Shown one piece after another: positions 1-14,366 of a stretch of 64,000 bases of DNA. How positions within the stretch are numbered: the stretch's first letter is position 1; the number at the start of each line of letters is the position of its first letter. The translations under genes were made by a program, and so were the position numbers. The stretch comes from Ascaris suum (Eukaryota > Nematoda > Chromadorea > Rhabditida > Ascarididae): assembly GCA_013433145.1 (NCBI GenBank), contig CM024183.1, positions 1,267,501-1,331,500 on the forward strand, written 5' to 3'. The notes beneath the pieces were generated by a model. That model did no database searches. It was not told the DNA's origin and saw nothing but the letters and a program-made list of their open reading frames with translations.

Positions 1-1
1 A

Positions 2-533
2 GAAATATATATACAATATTCATACGATCCCATTGTCCGATGCAACATCGGCCTCAGTGGTTGTACGAAATCTATAGTTGAATTGTCCAATAACGGAAAT
101 ACCCTAGTATCATGTTATAGGTATGAAGGTGTATCAAAAAAAACTGCATTCACATATTTCAAAAGCGACGGAATTGAAGATACTGAGCTCATTACTGAAA
201 TTTCATTCCATTAAATTTCATAGGCAAAGTTTGTGTGTACATGGGACAAGAAGAAGTGCATTTTCAGGTAAACACAGTAATGAGGATTGGGGAGTGGATG
301 GGATGAGGTTGGGAAGTGGGTGGGGGGAGGATGAGGAGTATTATCCACGGGGATTTTTCCAGGAGAAATTCTTTCTCTTCAGATTTTCATAAATGCATAT
401 GTTTGTTGGAAAATGTAAGTAAAAACGATGCAGTAATTCTTGCAGTTATATGCAAATACAAAAAGAGATCTTTTCGGAACCCTTTTCGCTGAGGATTTCG
501 ATAGGGAATTCGATTATCAAGAAAACTTTAGCG
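2..533 (+). CDS. Left-edge partial gene, unrecognised Cys-containing protein (three candidate exons)
   Basis: I do not recognise this protein. Exons 2..128, 224..267 and 446..533 join without stops and with matching phases: exon 1 ends GAA G before a GTGTAT donor, exon 2 ends in CAG before GTAAAC, and exon 3 leaves phase 1 before GTAGGT. The roughly 86 residues contain spaced cysteines (RCNIGLSGC, VSCY, KVCVY) and then an acidic stretch (FAEDFDREFDYQ), which suggests an extracellular domain. If exon 1 is not spliced at 128, its frame runs to a TAA at 212-214. A stronger-looking donor at 121 breaks the later reading frame, so I reject it. The 5' end lies outside the window and the next exon was not found. 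The transmembrane exon at 4945 may belong to the same gene, but its entry phase (2) does not fit directly after exon 3, so at least one exon would be missing. Confidence 0.42.
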
Positions 534-3270
534 GTAGGTGTGGGTTAGTATGGCTAATTAGTACCATTAGTCCCATTTGTGGTGCTTTTATTATCGCTTT
601 TTTTCGAAAATCAATTTTCATACTGCAACTTACATTCTCGAATGAAGGCAGCCGTGTGCCAACTTCATTCATACTGTCGCCCTGGAAGATGCTATTGTCT
701 TTTATATATATAGCTTGGATTTCGATTCAGCACGTAGGGATGTTTGAAAAGCGAAATTTTGGTTGACGATGGACTTGATATGTCGTGTCATATAATTTTA
801 ATACCTAATATCTTCAACTTTACGCGTGGCACGATGCTTTCGGCAAAACACTTCGAAATTTCAGAACTCTTCATGCTTACTTAGGGAAAAAAACGATTGG
901 TAGTATAAAAATACACTAATATTTGCCTAATTTTGTAGGTACCTTCAATTAAGAACAATTATCTAGTAGTGCTTTTATCGAAGTGACTAACAATAGTTAA
1001 TGAATAAATGAAGAAGATAATATAAATATACAAGGCAAAAGCGATCCATTAATTTTAATTACTAAAGTCGAAGAAGGGAAATTAGAGTATCAAACACTAA
1101 AGCAAGATTCTTACGGTATTTGACAAACAAAACACGCATTAGATTCATGCATTATATGAGCAACGTTATCACTGAATTGAGAAATTCTTTTATTTATTAT
1201 CGTATTATTACTAACGATAATAGTAAAAATGTCATTCAAATTTGATTATCATATAAATAATTTGCATATTTAGATGATGATTATTTAATGCAGATGAATT
1301 ACTTTTCGTTGCAAAGCATGCAAAACATTGCAAAAAAACATTGCAAAAAATGCAATTTTCTAAGGGCAATATTTTTGCATGAGAGCAATGTTCGTGACGA
1401 TTTTATTGGGTGGAATTGCAATTGCAAGCTCTTTATACCGTAATTGCAAGAGTGTTCAACTAAACATCATTATTTATGCATTACTTATAGGAGGATGTAA
1501 GTTTTCACTCGTATTCACCTTTTCAGGCTTACTTTTATTATCAATTGCTCGTTGCGATATTTGACACTAGGTAAATTAATTTGTGACATACACCTGAAAT
1601 TTCCGCACATCTTTCGGGAAGTATAGAAATGTCGAATGAGTTAAATAACCTAACTGTTGCTTTATTATGGGGAATTTTATTGCATTCAAACAGTTGAGAT
1701 CTGTCGTGCTGTTAGCGGATGCGCAATTGCTTATGCTGGAAAGCTGCAAATGGTTTTACTCGTGCTAAATCTTGGATTTTAGAGTTTTGATCTATTGTTA
1801 CCAGGCTCGAATTATGCTATTGGAGCTGTACTTGGTATTCAGATTAAGAAAGGAGGGAGGGGGGGGTGTAGGAGAGGGGAAGGTGGATTATAAACATCCA
1901 CTGCCTTCGATATTCCAAAAGATGAAAAAAATTGCTTGATGTGCTGCATTACCTCTCAAAACAATGTGCCTCTCCTCTCAAGGTTGAAACCTCCTCCCTT
2001 TGCTCACCTTTTGCCTCAACTTTTCTTTATTATCATATCCGATAAAAAATAGAAGCTAATATTTCAGAATTTATTCTTCCCATAATTTAAAACAATTATT
2101 TCATAAAGTTATATCTTAGAAATATCGAACTTATGGAATTTTAATAAAAACCTAGAAATGTATAGCAAATTATCTAATCAAAAAATTATAAGAAATATAG
2201 TTCATTAAATGATAGCTCATTCACAGATTGCTTTTCCTTCTTTGATCTCCTCCTCCTTAGCCACTTGACATTAAAAATACCCCTTCCTCTCTCCCAAATC
2301 ACTTAGAAATCACCTAGAAATCATAAATCGTAATGACTGGTTCCACAATACTATCAGTCATTTTTTAATGTAATTTCTCACCTGTCATTAAGGTATGGGG
2401 ATATGAATTTATATTTGTGTATGTGTTTACAAACGTGTAATGTAAGTACTTAGGTGAATAAGCATTTGAGCAATTTCGCTAATATATTTGTGTATTTGAA
2501 GTTCAAGTGAGTAAGTGGAACTGCACATTTTGTTGTGCATTGGGTATTGATTGATTCAACGTAGATTTGTTAACAATAGATCACATTAAATGAAACACTT
2601 GCCGACTGAAAAAATCATTTCATTCGAATCGTATATTTCATCCATGTATTGCATCAACAATCAATTTATCTAATGTCCGAAAAAATTTTCACCTTTTTTT
2701 TTTCGTTTCATGAAATTCTTGAAAATTTTCCCGAAGGAATTTCCCCAGAGAAAAATCTAATTTTCTTGAAAAATTTAATTTTTTAATTTTTTATCTCTTT
2801 TGAGTTTTTTTTTTTCGATTTTTATTCCTACACAAAGAAAATATTATGAAAGTATCTGTTATTAATATGAGGATTTCTATAATCGGCTCTGATTAACTAA
2901 ATAGTTTTTTTTTTCCTAACTATTCGATCATCACTTTCAGTTTTTCGTTAATCAAGAACAACTTCATTAAATTCATCAATTCTTATATCGCAGACTTGAA
3001 TAGATAAATTGGCTAAAATCACTCAAAGTATTCGAGCTTTATAAGTTGTTTTTTTTATTGGGAAAATTCTATTTTATCATCGAACATATAAATAATTTAA
3101 TGTGTAATTTAACAAATCGAGAAAATACCATAAAAGAAAGGAGTCGATTTTTGGATCATTAGTCAAGTTTCGTTGAGGAAATCTAGAAATGCAACCAATT
3201 CTCAAAAATTTCCCAGATATTATTAGCTCCATTTTACACAGCAAGATTGATAAGATTTGCTCATATTTGG

Positions 3271-3410
3271 TGATTACTGCCTAAATTTATTAGGCCAAAA
3301 TTACTGCCCATGATTTTATGCCCGAAATTACTGCCCAAGGTTATTTGCCTTTGCTTAAGATCAATGCCCAAAAATTACCGCCCAAGATAAGATATTTGCC
3401 CAAAATTGGG
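3271..3410. repeat. Degenerate tandem repeat with core 'attactgccca'
   Basis: About five imperfect copies of a 20-30 bp unit sharing the core attactgccca / aattaccgccca follow one another. Spacing and sequence drift between copies, so this looks like an old minisatellite. It has no coding potential. Confidence 0.6.
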
Positions 3411-4082
3411 TGCTAGCTATATAATATTGTCGTATATCATTGATATATCATATAAATTTACTATAATAGATATACAATATGTGAATGCTTTAACTTTATG
3501 TTACACTGAACTGTTTGCTAGAGAATTAACTTCTATAATTATATGGGGAAATTTTGAGCAATCGCAATCAATACTCCAAAGAATTATAAATTCCATTTTA
3601 AATCTATATTTATTAAATTTTAATGTAGTGGAGGTTGTAGCAGTCAAGAATCAAAAAAACCTTTAAAAAAGGATGTAGGAGGTGGGGTATGGGGGGCAGG
3701 GAAGTAATTTTGGGCAATTTCAGGCTGACATTAATAAAGAAACTTTTTGGATAATATCGCCGCTCTCCTCTTACAATTCAAACTAAATTATATAAACTGT
3801 GTGGAAAATAGCTGATAAAAGGTGTTAATGATGGACGACGATGAATTGTTGAGGTGATCTCTCGTGAAGCGTCGATCAAATGCGAAGTTTTACGCATTTA
3901 AACCAATTCATCCATAAGACGGTTGACGGTTGTTGCCTCAAAACGTTTCACACCTCTCTCATCAAAAACGTTTGAAATTTCACCTCATCCTCTTCAATTA
4001 TTTCTTAATTTGCTACACAAATGTGTAGCATTCCAATATCGACGTCACGGTAATTTATTCTGTTCGAGTATTCAAATATTTT

Positions 4083-4241
<159 letters not shown>

Positions 4242-4944
4242 GAATGATTGTCGAACTTTCCAGGTCTTTCATAATATTTTTGTCTCATTTGTTTTCTTTT
4301 AATGCAACAATTACTTCGATAGAATAGATATATTTTTAAATGAAGACAAATTCTACAACATTTGTGGTGAAAAGATTAGATCAAAGAGCTGACTTTTTTT
4401 TTATTTGTGTTTATTTTGAATGTCGTTTTTGAATTTTAGGTGATTTTCGAGTTAAACCTTTTTTTTATTCACTATTTTTAATAAAAATTTCGATAATAAT
4501 GTGAAATGGTTTTAAAAATTCATATTTTTCACCAATTTATTTATGGAATTTATTACTTTCTGGGAACATTTGAAAGTCATTTGAAAGTCTCTATGTGTTT
4601 GAAAGGATTCGAGCACAGCTGTGCTCTCGAAAAATGCGCTTTGATCGCTTCATTAAGATTAATTGTTGAGCAAATATAAATTGGCAAATGCGAAAAAGAA
4701 GGAAGATGAGGGGGTCTTTTTTTTCCTCCTTTTATCTTTAAATTATCGCCGACATAATATTGGTACTTTTTATTTATATTAGTGCAAAATTTCTATTATC
4801 TAATAAGTGTTTTTTGACTCTAATTGAAGAATGAAAGAAGAGAAAAATACTTTCGAAAAAAGATTTGTCATTTATTGTTTCGAATAATTTAAATAATAAT
4901 AATGCAATGTCGATTTTTTCCAGCTAAATAAAAATAAATTATAG

Positions 4945-5042
4945 GACAATGCAAACGGGTGAGATTGTGACCTATATACTTGGATTGATCGCTTTATTTA
5001 TGGTTGTTTCAATACTTCTCTACTATAGATATTGCAAGAAAA
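4945..5042 (+). CDS. Single transmembrane exon of an unrecognised membrane protein
   Basis: A TATAG acceptor precedes the exon and an AAAA|GTAAGT donor follows it. Read in phase 2, it encodes 32 residues without a stop: a short polar lead (TMQTGEIVTY), a ~20-residue hydrophobic span (ILGLIALFMVVSILLYY), then basic RYCKK. This is the usual pattern for an exon carrying a type I membrane anchor with a stop-transfer sequence. It lies 4.4 kb downstream of the left-edge exons on the same strand. Entry phase 2 and exit phase 1 mean that neighbouring exons must exist, but I could not find them. The assignment rests on splice sites and hydropathy only. Confidence 0.42.
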
Positions 5043-5435
5043 GTAAGTTACTTTTTTCATCATTATTCATAACTCTCAACGAAAGAACATTAAACGAACG
5101 AAGCGAACGTCAATATTTTTACTAAATCACTTGAATCAGTGATAAAGCTTAAAGGACAGAGATGGCAAAGGTGAGGGGAATGGAGGAGGGAAGGGAAGAT
5201 GGGAGGAAGAAAAGGACGAGGGGAGGAGATGGAGAGGGTAATTCAACTAGGTACAGTCGACTTCACAAGTGTGTAGAACTATAAAGTTGCAAATAAAGTG
5301 ATTTAAATTTCAACCAAAAAACTTCCTCCAATGCTTCATCGAATGTTTTCTCGTAAATTTCATTTCTCTGCATATCGTATCCTTTTAATTCTACTGCTAT
5401 AGCGCTCTAAAAACTATAGTATAGAATAGAATAGA

Positions 5436-5513
5436 ATTTTTTAAGCTATATATTAGTTATAATAGATGTATATTTTAACGAAAATCTATAATAGATGTAT
5501 ATTTTTTAACGAA
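5436..5513. repeat. Two-copy tandem repeat
   Basis: The motif 'aatagatgtatatttt...aacgaaaa' occurs twice in succession about 35 bp apart, with a small T-run length difference. Confidence 0.6.
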
Positions 5514-6325
5514 AAAGTCTTTCTTGCTCTCTAGCGAGCATAGTCTGATATATCTATATCTATCATATTTGTTATGATGCTTATCACTTTATGAGAATTA
5601 GCTCCCTCCCTCTCGTCTCTTTTTTTTTGAATTTTTGAGGTCGGATGTCAAATTTATGGCGTTTAAACAAATCAGCGTTTTTTTTTTTTTGGTCATCAGT
5701 TCGTGGTCAAATCTATCGAACGGTCTTTCAACATCGTTTTAGCTATTTTATTTTCTTTACCGTATTAAACGGATTAATAACCCGTGGGGTATTGATTACT
5801 TCCAAAGTTCTTATACTGAATATTTTTTTCAATTATTGCTTATTTGTCGCATATTTTATATGAATAATATTCTTATGAGTTTTTTAATTATTCCGCATAA
5901 CATCAAATCAAAAGAGTATTTCTTTTATCTCTGCTTATATTTATTAATTTAAAAACTATTTTAAAAAATATTTTTTAATGATCTACTAAAAGCGAAATAA
6001 GTTTTTCGATATCTATTTAAGCAAGCGGACGATAATCTTATTGGATCGTTTAAAAAAAAACGATTATCCAAATATAATTATGTGATCAAATAATAAATCA
6101 ATTATGTCGGTATTGTTGATTGATTTGCTATGAATAGGATTAATTATTATAGGAATTAAATAATTGAATTTCATGAATTATTCTGAGACAGAAATGCGTA
6201 AATGTATTCCAATAAAACCGTAAAGCGTTGACAATATCATTAGAATCGATCTCAGTTAAGAGGAATTAATGAAACTCGTATTATTATGAACTTTATTAGG
6301 TGAAAATCATCTCGTTGCTTCATCT

Positions 6326-6328
<3 letters not shown>

Positions 6329-6420
<92 letters not shown>
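6329..6420. repeat. (TA)n microsatellite, ~92 bp
   Basis: An uninterrupted AT dinucleotide tract. The minus-strand open frame across it is a repeat artefact. Confidence 0.97.
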
Positions 6421-6422
<2 letters not shown>

Positions 6423-8529
6423 AAAAATAATAACTATATGGGAATTAATATCTAATAAATAAAATTTTATATTTGTACCGTTCGAGAATATTTGACCTTC
6501 ATTGAATTTTATATCATTACAATCATTAAATTTCAATTATAATCAGTAATACTTGTTGATTTTTCAACGTCAAAAAATTGAAGCGATAGGGGCTGAATTC
6601 CTATAAGTTGGAATAAATCGAATACATTCCACCTGTTGAATTATGAATCTTAGCTTAAAAAAGAAAATATTTAGAGACAAGAAGAGAAGGAGCGCTGTGA
6701 GTGGAATTTATTTATTCGTGCTTAAAAATAAAGAGAAACGGAGAGAAAACGCTCACGATAGGCAAAATGATTGAATGGTGTTCAAAGATTGTCGAATGTC
6801 TAGACGAGTTGCACTCGATTGAAGGCCCACATCGATCTTCTTTAAAAATCAACTGATATTATTCGACATTCAATGGTTAGTTAATCGTCACATGAGAGTA
6901 ATCTGTCGTTTAGCTTTTAAATCTTCCGTTTCAATAACACTCAACAATTGTGTTTCGTATTCAAAATGTACGATTTTCGAAGAAAATGAAGAAATTCCAT
7001 TAATGGCCATAAGGTGATATATTGTGGGAATTAAATTCTGAAATTAAATTCATAAAATTATAAATTTATCTATCATTTAATTCGTTCATCTAAATCAATT
7101 ATATCTAATTAACAAATGCTCCATCCGCAAATGTGATTCAAAGTCCTTTGCCTAATAGATAGAAAGCTAATAATTCTGAAGGTACTTGATAGTGACCGTT
7201 ATTATTTCACCTGTCGAAAAGGTTCGAACTTTAAATTTCAGTGATGCGCCCCACTCTCATTTTCTTAGGTTTTTTTATATTTAGCCGCTAGGACCTCTGA
7301 AACCTCCTCCTTCTCCGTATTTCAATTTAGGGTGTTGAATAGATCGTCCAATACCTTTACCGGATATTGCATCGACGAAACTTCTATTCCTCTAGTTTGT
7401 TTCGGTTTTTTTTTAAATCTTTAAAACATTTTAACTGGGAAATTATTATACATCCATTAAGCGTACAATGAAATTTACTTACACATTATCGTAAAAAGCA
7501 ACTAATATAAGTTTAGGCAATGCTTATGTAGATTGCCTTGAGAAGCCTCTTATCATCAAATCACTAATAGTGCTTATCAACGGCTATATAAAATGCTCAA
7601 AAAAAAATTTTGAAAATTTACATTAGAATAAACCTAATAAGCGGTGTCGATGAAGTTTAATCCCCACATTGGTAATAACCTCTGGATCACTAATTACTAA
7701 TAGCGCTAATAAAAGATCTCCGGATTGGAGCTACATAAATATATGAAATAGTGGATTTATTTAAATTTGTGATATTTTAGCTGATAGAGCTGTCATGAGG
7801 TACTATCAGATTTGGCTACTTAAAGCAATGATACAATCAGAGCACTGATATGAGGAAAATTATTAGTGAATTTAACTACCTCTATAAATGTTACTGTTTT
7901 GAAGCGGATAAGTCATACCGCTTATTTTGTCCAATATTATTTTTCTAACCGCATCGATTGCCTACTCTACTTTATGGGAATTTAATGATTAAAGGTTGAA
8001 TAATTAATTCCCAGAAATTAATTTCTTGCCTGAATGGGTAAAATTAATTACAACGAATCCAATTGACTACATTCAATGATTCTCTTTAGAAGTTGTTGTT
8101 TGTTATAAGATTCTATCTTTTATGATTAAAGATTATGCGTTCAATCCTATCCTTTATTATTATTAATTTTTGCCTTAATCAACATACGCTCAATGAATCA
8201 ATGTTATTCTTAAATGACGAAAAATTCGAAATTTACAGAAAAATTGAAATTTTTTTTTTTAGTTTTTAGGAATGGAAAAAATTCGTTTAATTTCATATAA
8301 ACAAAAAATTGAGTTTATCTACAAAAAAAAAAGGGAATATTTTAGTTGTTTTCTATGAATTTATAACGCGTATAAAATATCGAAAATCCCTTCAATAATT
8401 ATGAAAAAACATTCGAATTTCAAGAGAATTAGTTGATAGATTCCTCGGTAACGCTTTTATTTATATCATTTCAGGGGTAATTTTTTTTGTGATGTCTGAA
8501 AAACTGTTAATTCCCCCACACAACTCCCT

Positions 8530-8547
8530 CCCCCCCCCCCCCCCCCC
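8530..8547. repeat. poly-C tract (C18)
   Basis: Eighteen consecutive C on the + strand, so G18 on the other strand. One of a series of C/G homopolymers in the window. Confidence 0.95.
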
Positions 8548-9907
8548 TTGCGAATGTTCAAGTTATTGGTATTGAGTCATTGATAGCCGGAGCAGTCCTC
8601 TTGAACGATGTCAAAAACGCCATAGAAAAAAAACCATTTTTTAAACACTTTTTTCCTTTATATTGGTCCATCTGGTATAGAGAAGACAACAAAATCTGAG
8701 GACGTTGCACCACCTCGCACTATTTTTTGCATAGTCAGGGATGGGGAGGGAAGTTGATGCTTGATGCAAGATCGACCTCAGTTAAATGAGAAAAGAGATC
8801 ATGCTTTCTTGCTTTCCTCTTTAAAGCAATAATCCTTTCAAAGACTTTACGATGCGAATATTTTATCATAGACCTTTTCATTATAGTCTAACAGTTAGGC
8901 ACTCAATATTTGCATATTTCTTGATCCATCCTTCAGCTACATATGTAAATTTGGTTGTCGCATTTCATCATGCAATTAAATGAATTGAAATCTTAATTTA
9001 ATTAGCACAACAATGAATCGAATAGCTTATTCGTTTGAATGCTAAATTATATGCAAATAAATGTGCATAAGACTCGTTAATTGAATAGGCATTTGAAGTA
9101 TAAATCATTGCAAATAGAACGCTTGATTTATATATGAATCTCTTCATACGTTTTCCTATAGTATAATTTGAAATGTTATTAGTGGGATATAATTAATCCT
9201 CGATGCCCAATTTCGAAATGGAAGAAAAATTTGCATTTTTTTTTTTTAAACTAGAGCTTTGAGAATATTTTTAAGAAATTTTTATTAATAATTATAAAAT
9301 TAGATTCATCTACGAGAAAAATTCCTCGTTCTTTTGCGCTAATCAAAAATTTGCACTCCCCCCCCCCCAAAAAAAAAAAAATAAATTTCGAAAACCGGAA
9401 TAATTCTCTTTCCTGTCAATATGGATTAGCGGGGATAAGATAGTCCCCATGATACACTTGCCGACCATCACTTCTAAGCATAAGAATGTCGATATTTGCA
9501 TAAGAATATTATCGACATTTAATAAAATCAATTATATTTCTTTGCAGAATACCATTCATCGAGTTGAACTGTGGCGCAAATGGTATCGAAATGAATGCAT
9601 AAATATGCAAATGAACTTCGTTTTGATTATTGTTTACGCATTTTTTGATAAAATTACTATTATTGTTATTATTTGTATATATGAATACCATGCCTAAATC
9701 GCCCATAAATAATTTGCTCAATGTTAATATTTAATGTGTTATTCTTCAATAGACAGGACGCAAAAGGGAATGAGAAAAAAAAAAAGAAATGAAAAACTCC
9801 AACTATCTTATTTCAACAAAGATGAATTTTTTTATTTATCGATAATTTATTGTTTTACGTTTTTTTTTATTTAAAATATGAAAAATATTAAAATTATATA
9901 TGGAAAA

Positions 9908-9933
9908 AGATTTTTTTAATATCAAAAAAATCT
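9908..9933. repeat. Perfect palindromic hairpin, copy 1
   Basis: Arms AGATTTTTTT and AAAAAAATCT are perfect complements around a 6-nt centre. The hairpin is preceded by 'tatatggaaaa'. The same hairpin, with the same left flank, recurs at 10413-10442. Confidence 0.8.
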
Positions 9934-10412
9934 ATTCTCATTCGAGATTTTCCGCCTTAAAACCGCTCTTAGCTCCATACTGATATGATTGAACCTGTGT
10001 AGCGCTAAATGTCCAACAAATATTTAATTAATCTCTCGCAAGGCTTTTCAATAGGCAACCCCTCCCCCTTCCTAAAATTAGAAAGGAACTTATATTTAGG
10101 GATTTTTTTTTGCTCGGATCCTTTCCTTACGATGAATACAAAAAAATAAGAGAGAAAAAGAAAAAATGCATGACACAAAATTTAGGTCTGTTATACAAGA
10201 ATTCAGCGGCTTAACGTATACCATTTCTTTCGCTTTCATTATTCAAAAAAATCGGAGTCCCTGGCTCCATAACGATCCATTCGGCCTAGCATTATAATGA
10301 TGGAGTAAATCCCAACCCTCCTTCTAAACAAAACCATAATCGACTCCACGGCATTTGATGGGATATGAATAAGCGTGAAAACCTTTACGTGAAACAACTC
10401 CTATATGGAAAA

Positions 10413-10442
10413 AGATTTTTTTCTTAAATATCAAAAAAATCT
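10413..10442. repeat. Perfect palindromic hairpin, copy 2
   Basis: The same 10-nt arms as the copy at 9908, around a 10-nt centre, again preceded by 'tatatggaaa'. The two copies bound a ~500 bp segment in direct orientation. Confidence 0.8.
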
Positions 10443-10697
10443 ATGTGTGTTATTCCGAAAAATTCATTCCCATTAACCTTAAGTTGGAGAAAAACTATCT
10501 TCTCAACCATTCATATATTATACAAAAGTATAGAAAATATGCAAATAAAATCTCGAAGATCATCTACCAACAAGAAAATTTGCACTCAAAACATTGTGGC
10601 ATGAGGAAAACGATCAACCCCAACGGAAGATTGAGATTTGTGAATATCTAACCCGAGGCAAAGTTTCTTTCATTGTTTCAATTGCCGGTTTAAGAGA

Positions 10698-10711
10698 CCC
10701 CCCCCCCCCCC
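10698..10711. repeat. poly-C tract (C14)
   Basis: Fourteen consecutive C in an AT-rich intergenic region. Confidence 0.93.
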
Positions 10712-13700
10712 ACTTTGCTTAGAAAATATTCATAAAAAGATAGCAGTTGATATGCAGGTCAATGATGACGGTGAATTTTTTTTTTTGATTTTGATCGGAT
10801 AATTTTGATTATGCATAGTTACTAAATGTTTGCGAGCAACTTATATGATGAAACACCGATCGCGATATGCAAATTTTACTATAAAACTTGTTGCAGTTCG
10901 AAAAATGAATGCACACATAATTTTATGTCATTATCTGAACCAATCGCACCTCCCCCAACAACCTAAAATTATTCAAAGCCACTTGCCTGGTGCTTGGCTT
11001 ACGGCTGTTCCATTCATAAATTAGGCGCCTGATATTTTCGGCAACTGCTCAGAATAACATCGGGAAGGGGAAGGGAGGAGAGGGAGGGGGGAACGGAGGA
11101 CAGAGAGAGGCGAGGCATTATTCTGTCGTGGGGATGACACAGAATTGTTCGTGCAGCGCAATAAAAAATCCGCATCTAATATTTCCACAATTGCCGTCGT
11201 TTCTCTAAACACAATCACTGCACAATGGCACCCACACCCTCATTTGGTCACTATTTTTGAGATGAAGGTGTAAAATGAATAAGATTCTATAGTCTTTAAG
11301 TTCGAAGCAATTAAATAATCTCTATCACCTCAGGTAGAAGTGCCACTTCGATATATGGCTCGACCTTCCATCTTACTCGAGTAAAATAAACCTCCAGTTA
11401 TATAACAGCAACAGAACTTACCACACCTCAAAAGTTTATCAATCTATTGATGTGCATTCTACCAAAACATTACAACGAATACCCCCAAAAAAAAGAGTAA
11501 AAATAGCCAAAAATAAATCGTATTGAATAATAATATGGATTGGAAATAAAAAGTTGCCCGAAAAATTATTCAAGTTTTTTTTTATTAGTTAAATTATCCT
11601 CACAAAAATATTTCAACTTCATATCATAAATAAAAAAATAAACCTCAACGATAAATTATTATTAATGAATTTTTGTTTTTGCTCAAAAGTCAAAAAATAG
11701 CGAATTCTTCACTTGGAAAATAGCGAACTTTTTCAAATCTTCGCTTGAAAATGGCATTTCTGCCATCTTCAAGTATCTTTGATATCTATTCGCAACTTAA
11801 GTATTGATAAGATAATTCAATGATATGGACACAGATATCGCAACGACGCAAAAAAAAGCAAGTCGTCGAAAATTTTCAACGTCAATTATTCAAAAATTTC
11901 CCGGGGAATTTTTGGGAAATGAATTTGGAAACTATTTGGGAAAAAATGAACTTGGAATTATTCAAAAAAAGAGACTAAAAATCAAGAGAAACTTTTATGA
12001 ACGACGAAAATGGAGCAAAGCTCAACAAAGAAACGCGTTTAGCGTAACTATAATCGCGTAAATATATAAAAATACAAAAAAAAGTGCATAGTGATTTTGT
12101 TTTATCACCTCTTCCGTTATGATCGCTAAAAAGACATCGATTACATATGCAAATTAACTAATGCATATGCAAATTACCTAATGCATAATAAAATCTCAAT
12201 TAAATCGATTATATAATTTAATTTCCAATATAAATCAAAGATCAATAAAAATTAAGCATTTTCCAAAAACTTTATTGCCGATGATTTCTTCTATCTATCA
12301 TAGAATTGAAAAAAATTTTTTTTCTTGCATAAAATTATAAATTTAAATCAATAAAAAGAAAAAGAAAAAGAGAGAGAGGAAAAGAAAGAGGCAAAGAAAG
12401 AAATGAAAAGAGTAAATATAAAAAAGGTAGACCGATCGAGAGATCACTCGTCGTTTTAAGTACACTAAGAACAACACCACAGAAATGTATTCAAAACTAT
12501 TGAAATATGCAAATGTCATTGAAATCAATGAAATATGCAAATATTATTGAAAGTGCAATAAAAAAAAGTGATGGATTGCGAGAAAAAAAAAACTACGAGT
12601 TGCAATTGTTTTTTTTTTCTTTGATGACGTTTTCGTTCATTTAATAACTAATTATTCAAACGAATCAAAAACTTCATCCAAATACTAACAAAAAAAAAAC
12701 TTCCTATAATAAAAAACACCGTGAAAAAAAAATTTTAAATTTAAATACAATTCAACCAGATTAGTCTTCATTCGTGGAATTCAATACCGTCAAGAGCAAA
12801 ATTTTCAAGCGCATTATGCATGAGAGGGTATAATAATTTCGCCAATCCATTGAATCTTGAAATGAACCGAACTCGGGTCGTTTATATAGCCGCCCAACGC
12901 TCTATCCACTGCTCTAATCGACACCCTCTTTCATTCGTTAAAAAACGTGTCCAACAATATAAAGAGTTCTTAAATTTTTTGCACTAATATTTTAGTAAAA
13001 TATGATTATAAATCTATTCAAAGAGTGCAAAAAAAAGGAAGAAAAAACCACAAAAAATTTCATCTCTAAAACTATTTTTCAACTTCATCTTAGAATCGAT
13101 ATAACGAAATTGATTGATTATAAATCTATATATCAATACAAATTGATCGTAAAAAACTGAAACGCATAGAATAATGGAAAATAATGGAAGCATAAAATGC
13201 ATTCGATAAATCGATAAATCAATCGATAAATCGATAATCACAAATCGATATTTGAACTTGAACTAAGCGATACATCGATGAAGCCACCAATACCTTCATC
13301 AATCGCAACTAAATTTTATAACGAACACAAACACAGAACATTCTTGAACAGAAACATTGATCTAGAAATTTACCGAACTCAGCCCAATGTCCCCATGTAA
13401 CGACCCGGTGGGGCATTGAGATTACTTGAACAAGCAAGTTTATGGGCAACTTCATCCGGCCAAACTAGTCCCTCCGGTCACTCCGAGGTCATCTGGCCAT
13501 GTGGTCGAATATCCTGTCAACATCCCACGATATCATAAATTGCCATGGGGTCGATCGTCCAGATAAGTGCCCACCATGGCGTGCATGAAAGCACAGCCAT
13601 TCAAGGCTGATATATTCTTTAGGCACTCCCGCTGTATTTTACTTTCAAATGATATCTTTTTCAACACTGCATTAAATCTCTCTTTAAAGTTGTCCAGCCA

Positions 13701-14351
13701 TTCTTATTTCTCGCAACAATAGATCCCATGTTTTTTAAAATCCTTCGTTGGCGCCGCAGTCAGAAATTTCAGCATCAAACCTTGAAATGAGATTATACTA
13801 AACTGCACTTTAATGTGCCATGCTAACACTTTAAGGTGTAGGGTGCCCATAATGTTAAAAGCTGTTAAAATCAAAACTTGACGTAAAACTTTAGCAGCTT
13901 ATTATGACTGCCTTAAACGAAGCTTTTGATAGTTTCACTCTATGATCCGAATATAGTAATTACCGGATAGAGAATGAATATCAAATATTCCGGATAGAGT
14001 TCAGAAAAATTCCGATCCCTCTACAATGCAGAATTTAGAAAAAAAAAAAAAACGAACAAAAAGAAAGGAATGCTGCTGCAATCTTATTGGATATGAAAAT
14101 CCAAGTATTAACAAGGAATAAAATCCGCATCATGGAAAAGTGGACAAAGTCCAGGATTAATGCACTGCAACGGTAAATGCTTCTACTAATAAACAGAAGT
14201 TTCGTTAAATAGCGCCTAATAAATCGAGGCTCCTTTTCAACAAACATTAAAATGATCAATAACCCACCTACATCCTAGCAATCGATAAGACTCCCTAAGC
14301 AAGCAGCATACGAGCCATAGACTTCAGCGGAGAATGGACAGCGGAAGGGGA

Positions 14352-14366
14352 GGGGGGGGGGGGGGG
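14352..14366. repeat. poly-G tract (G15)
   Basis: Fifteen consecutive G, about 300 bp beyond the 3' end of the minus-strand C9orf72 homolog. Confidence 0.93.
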
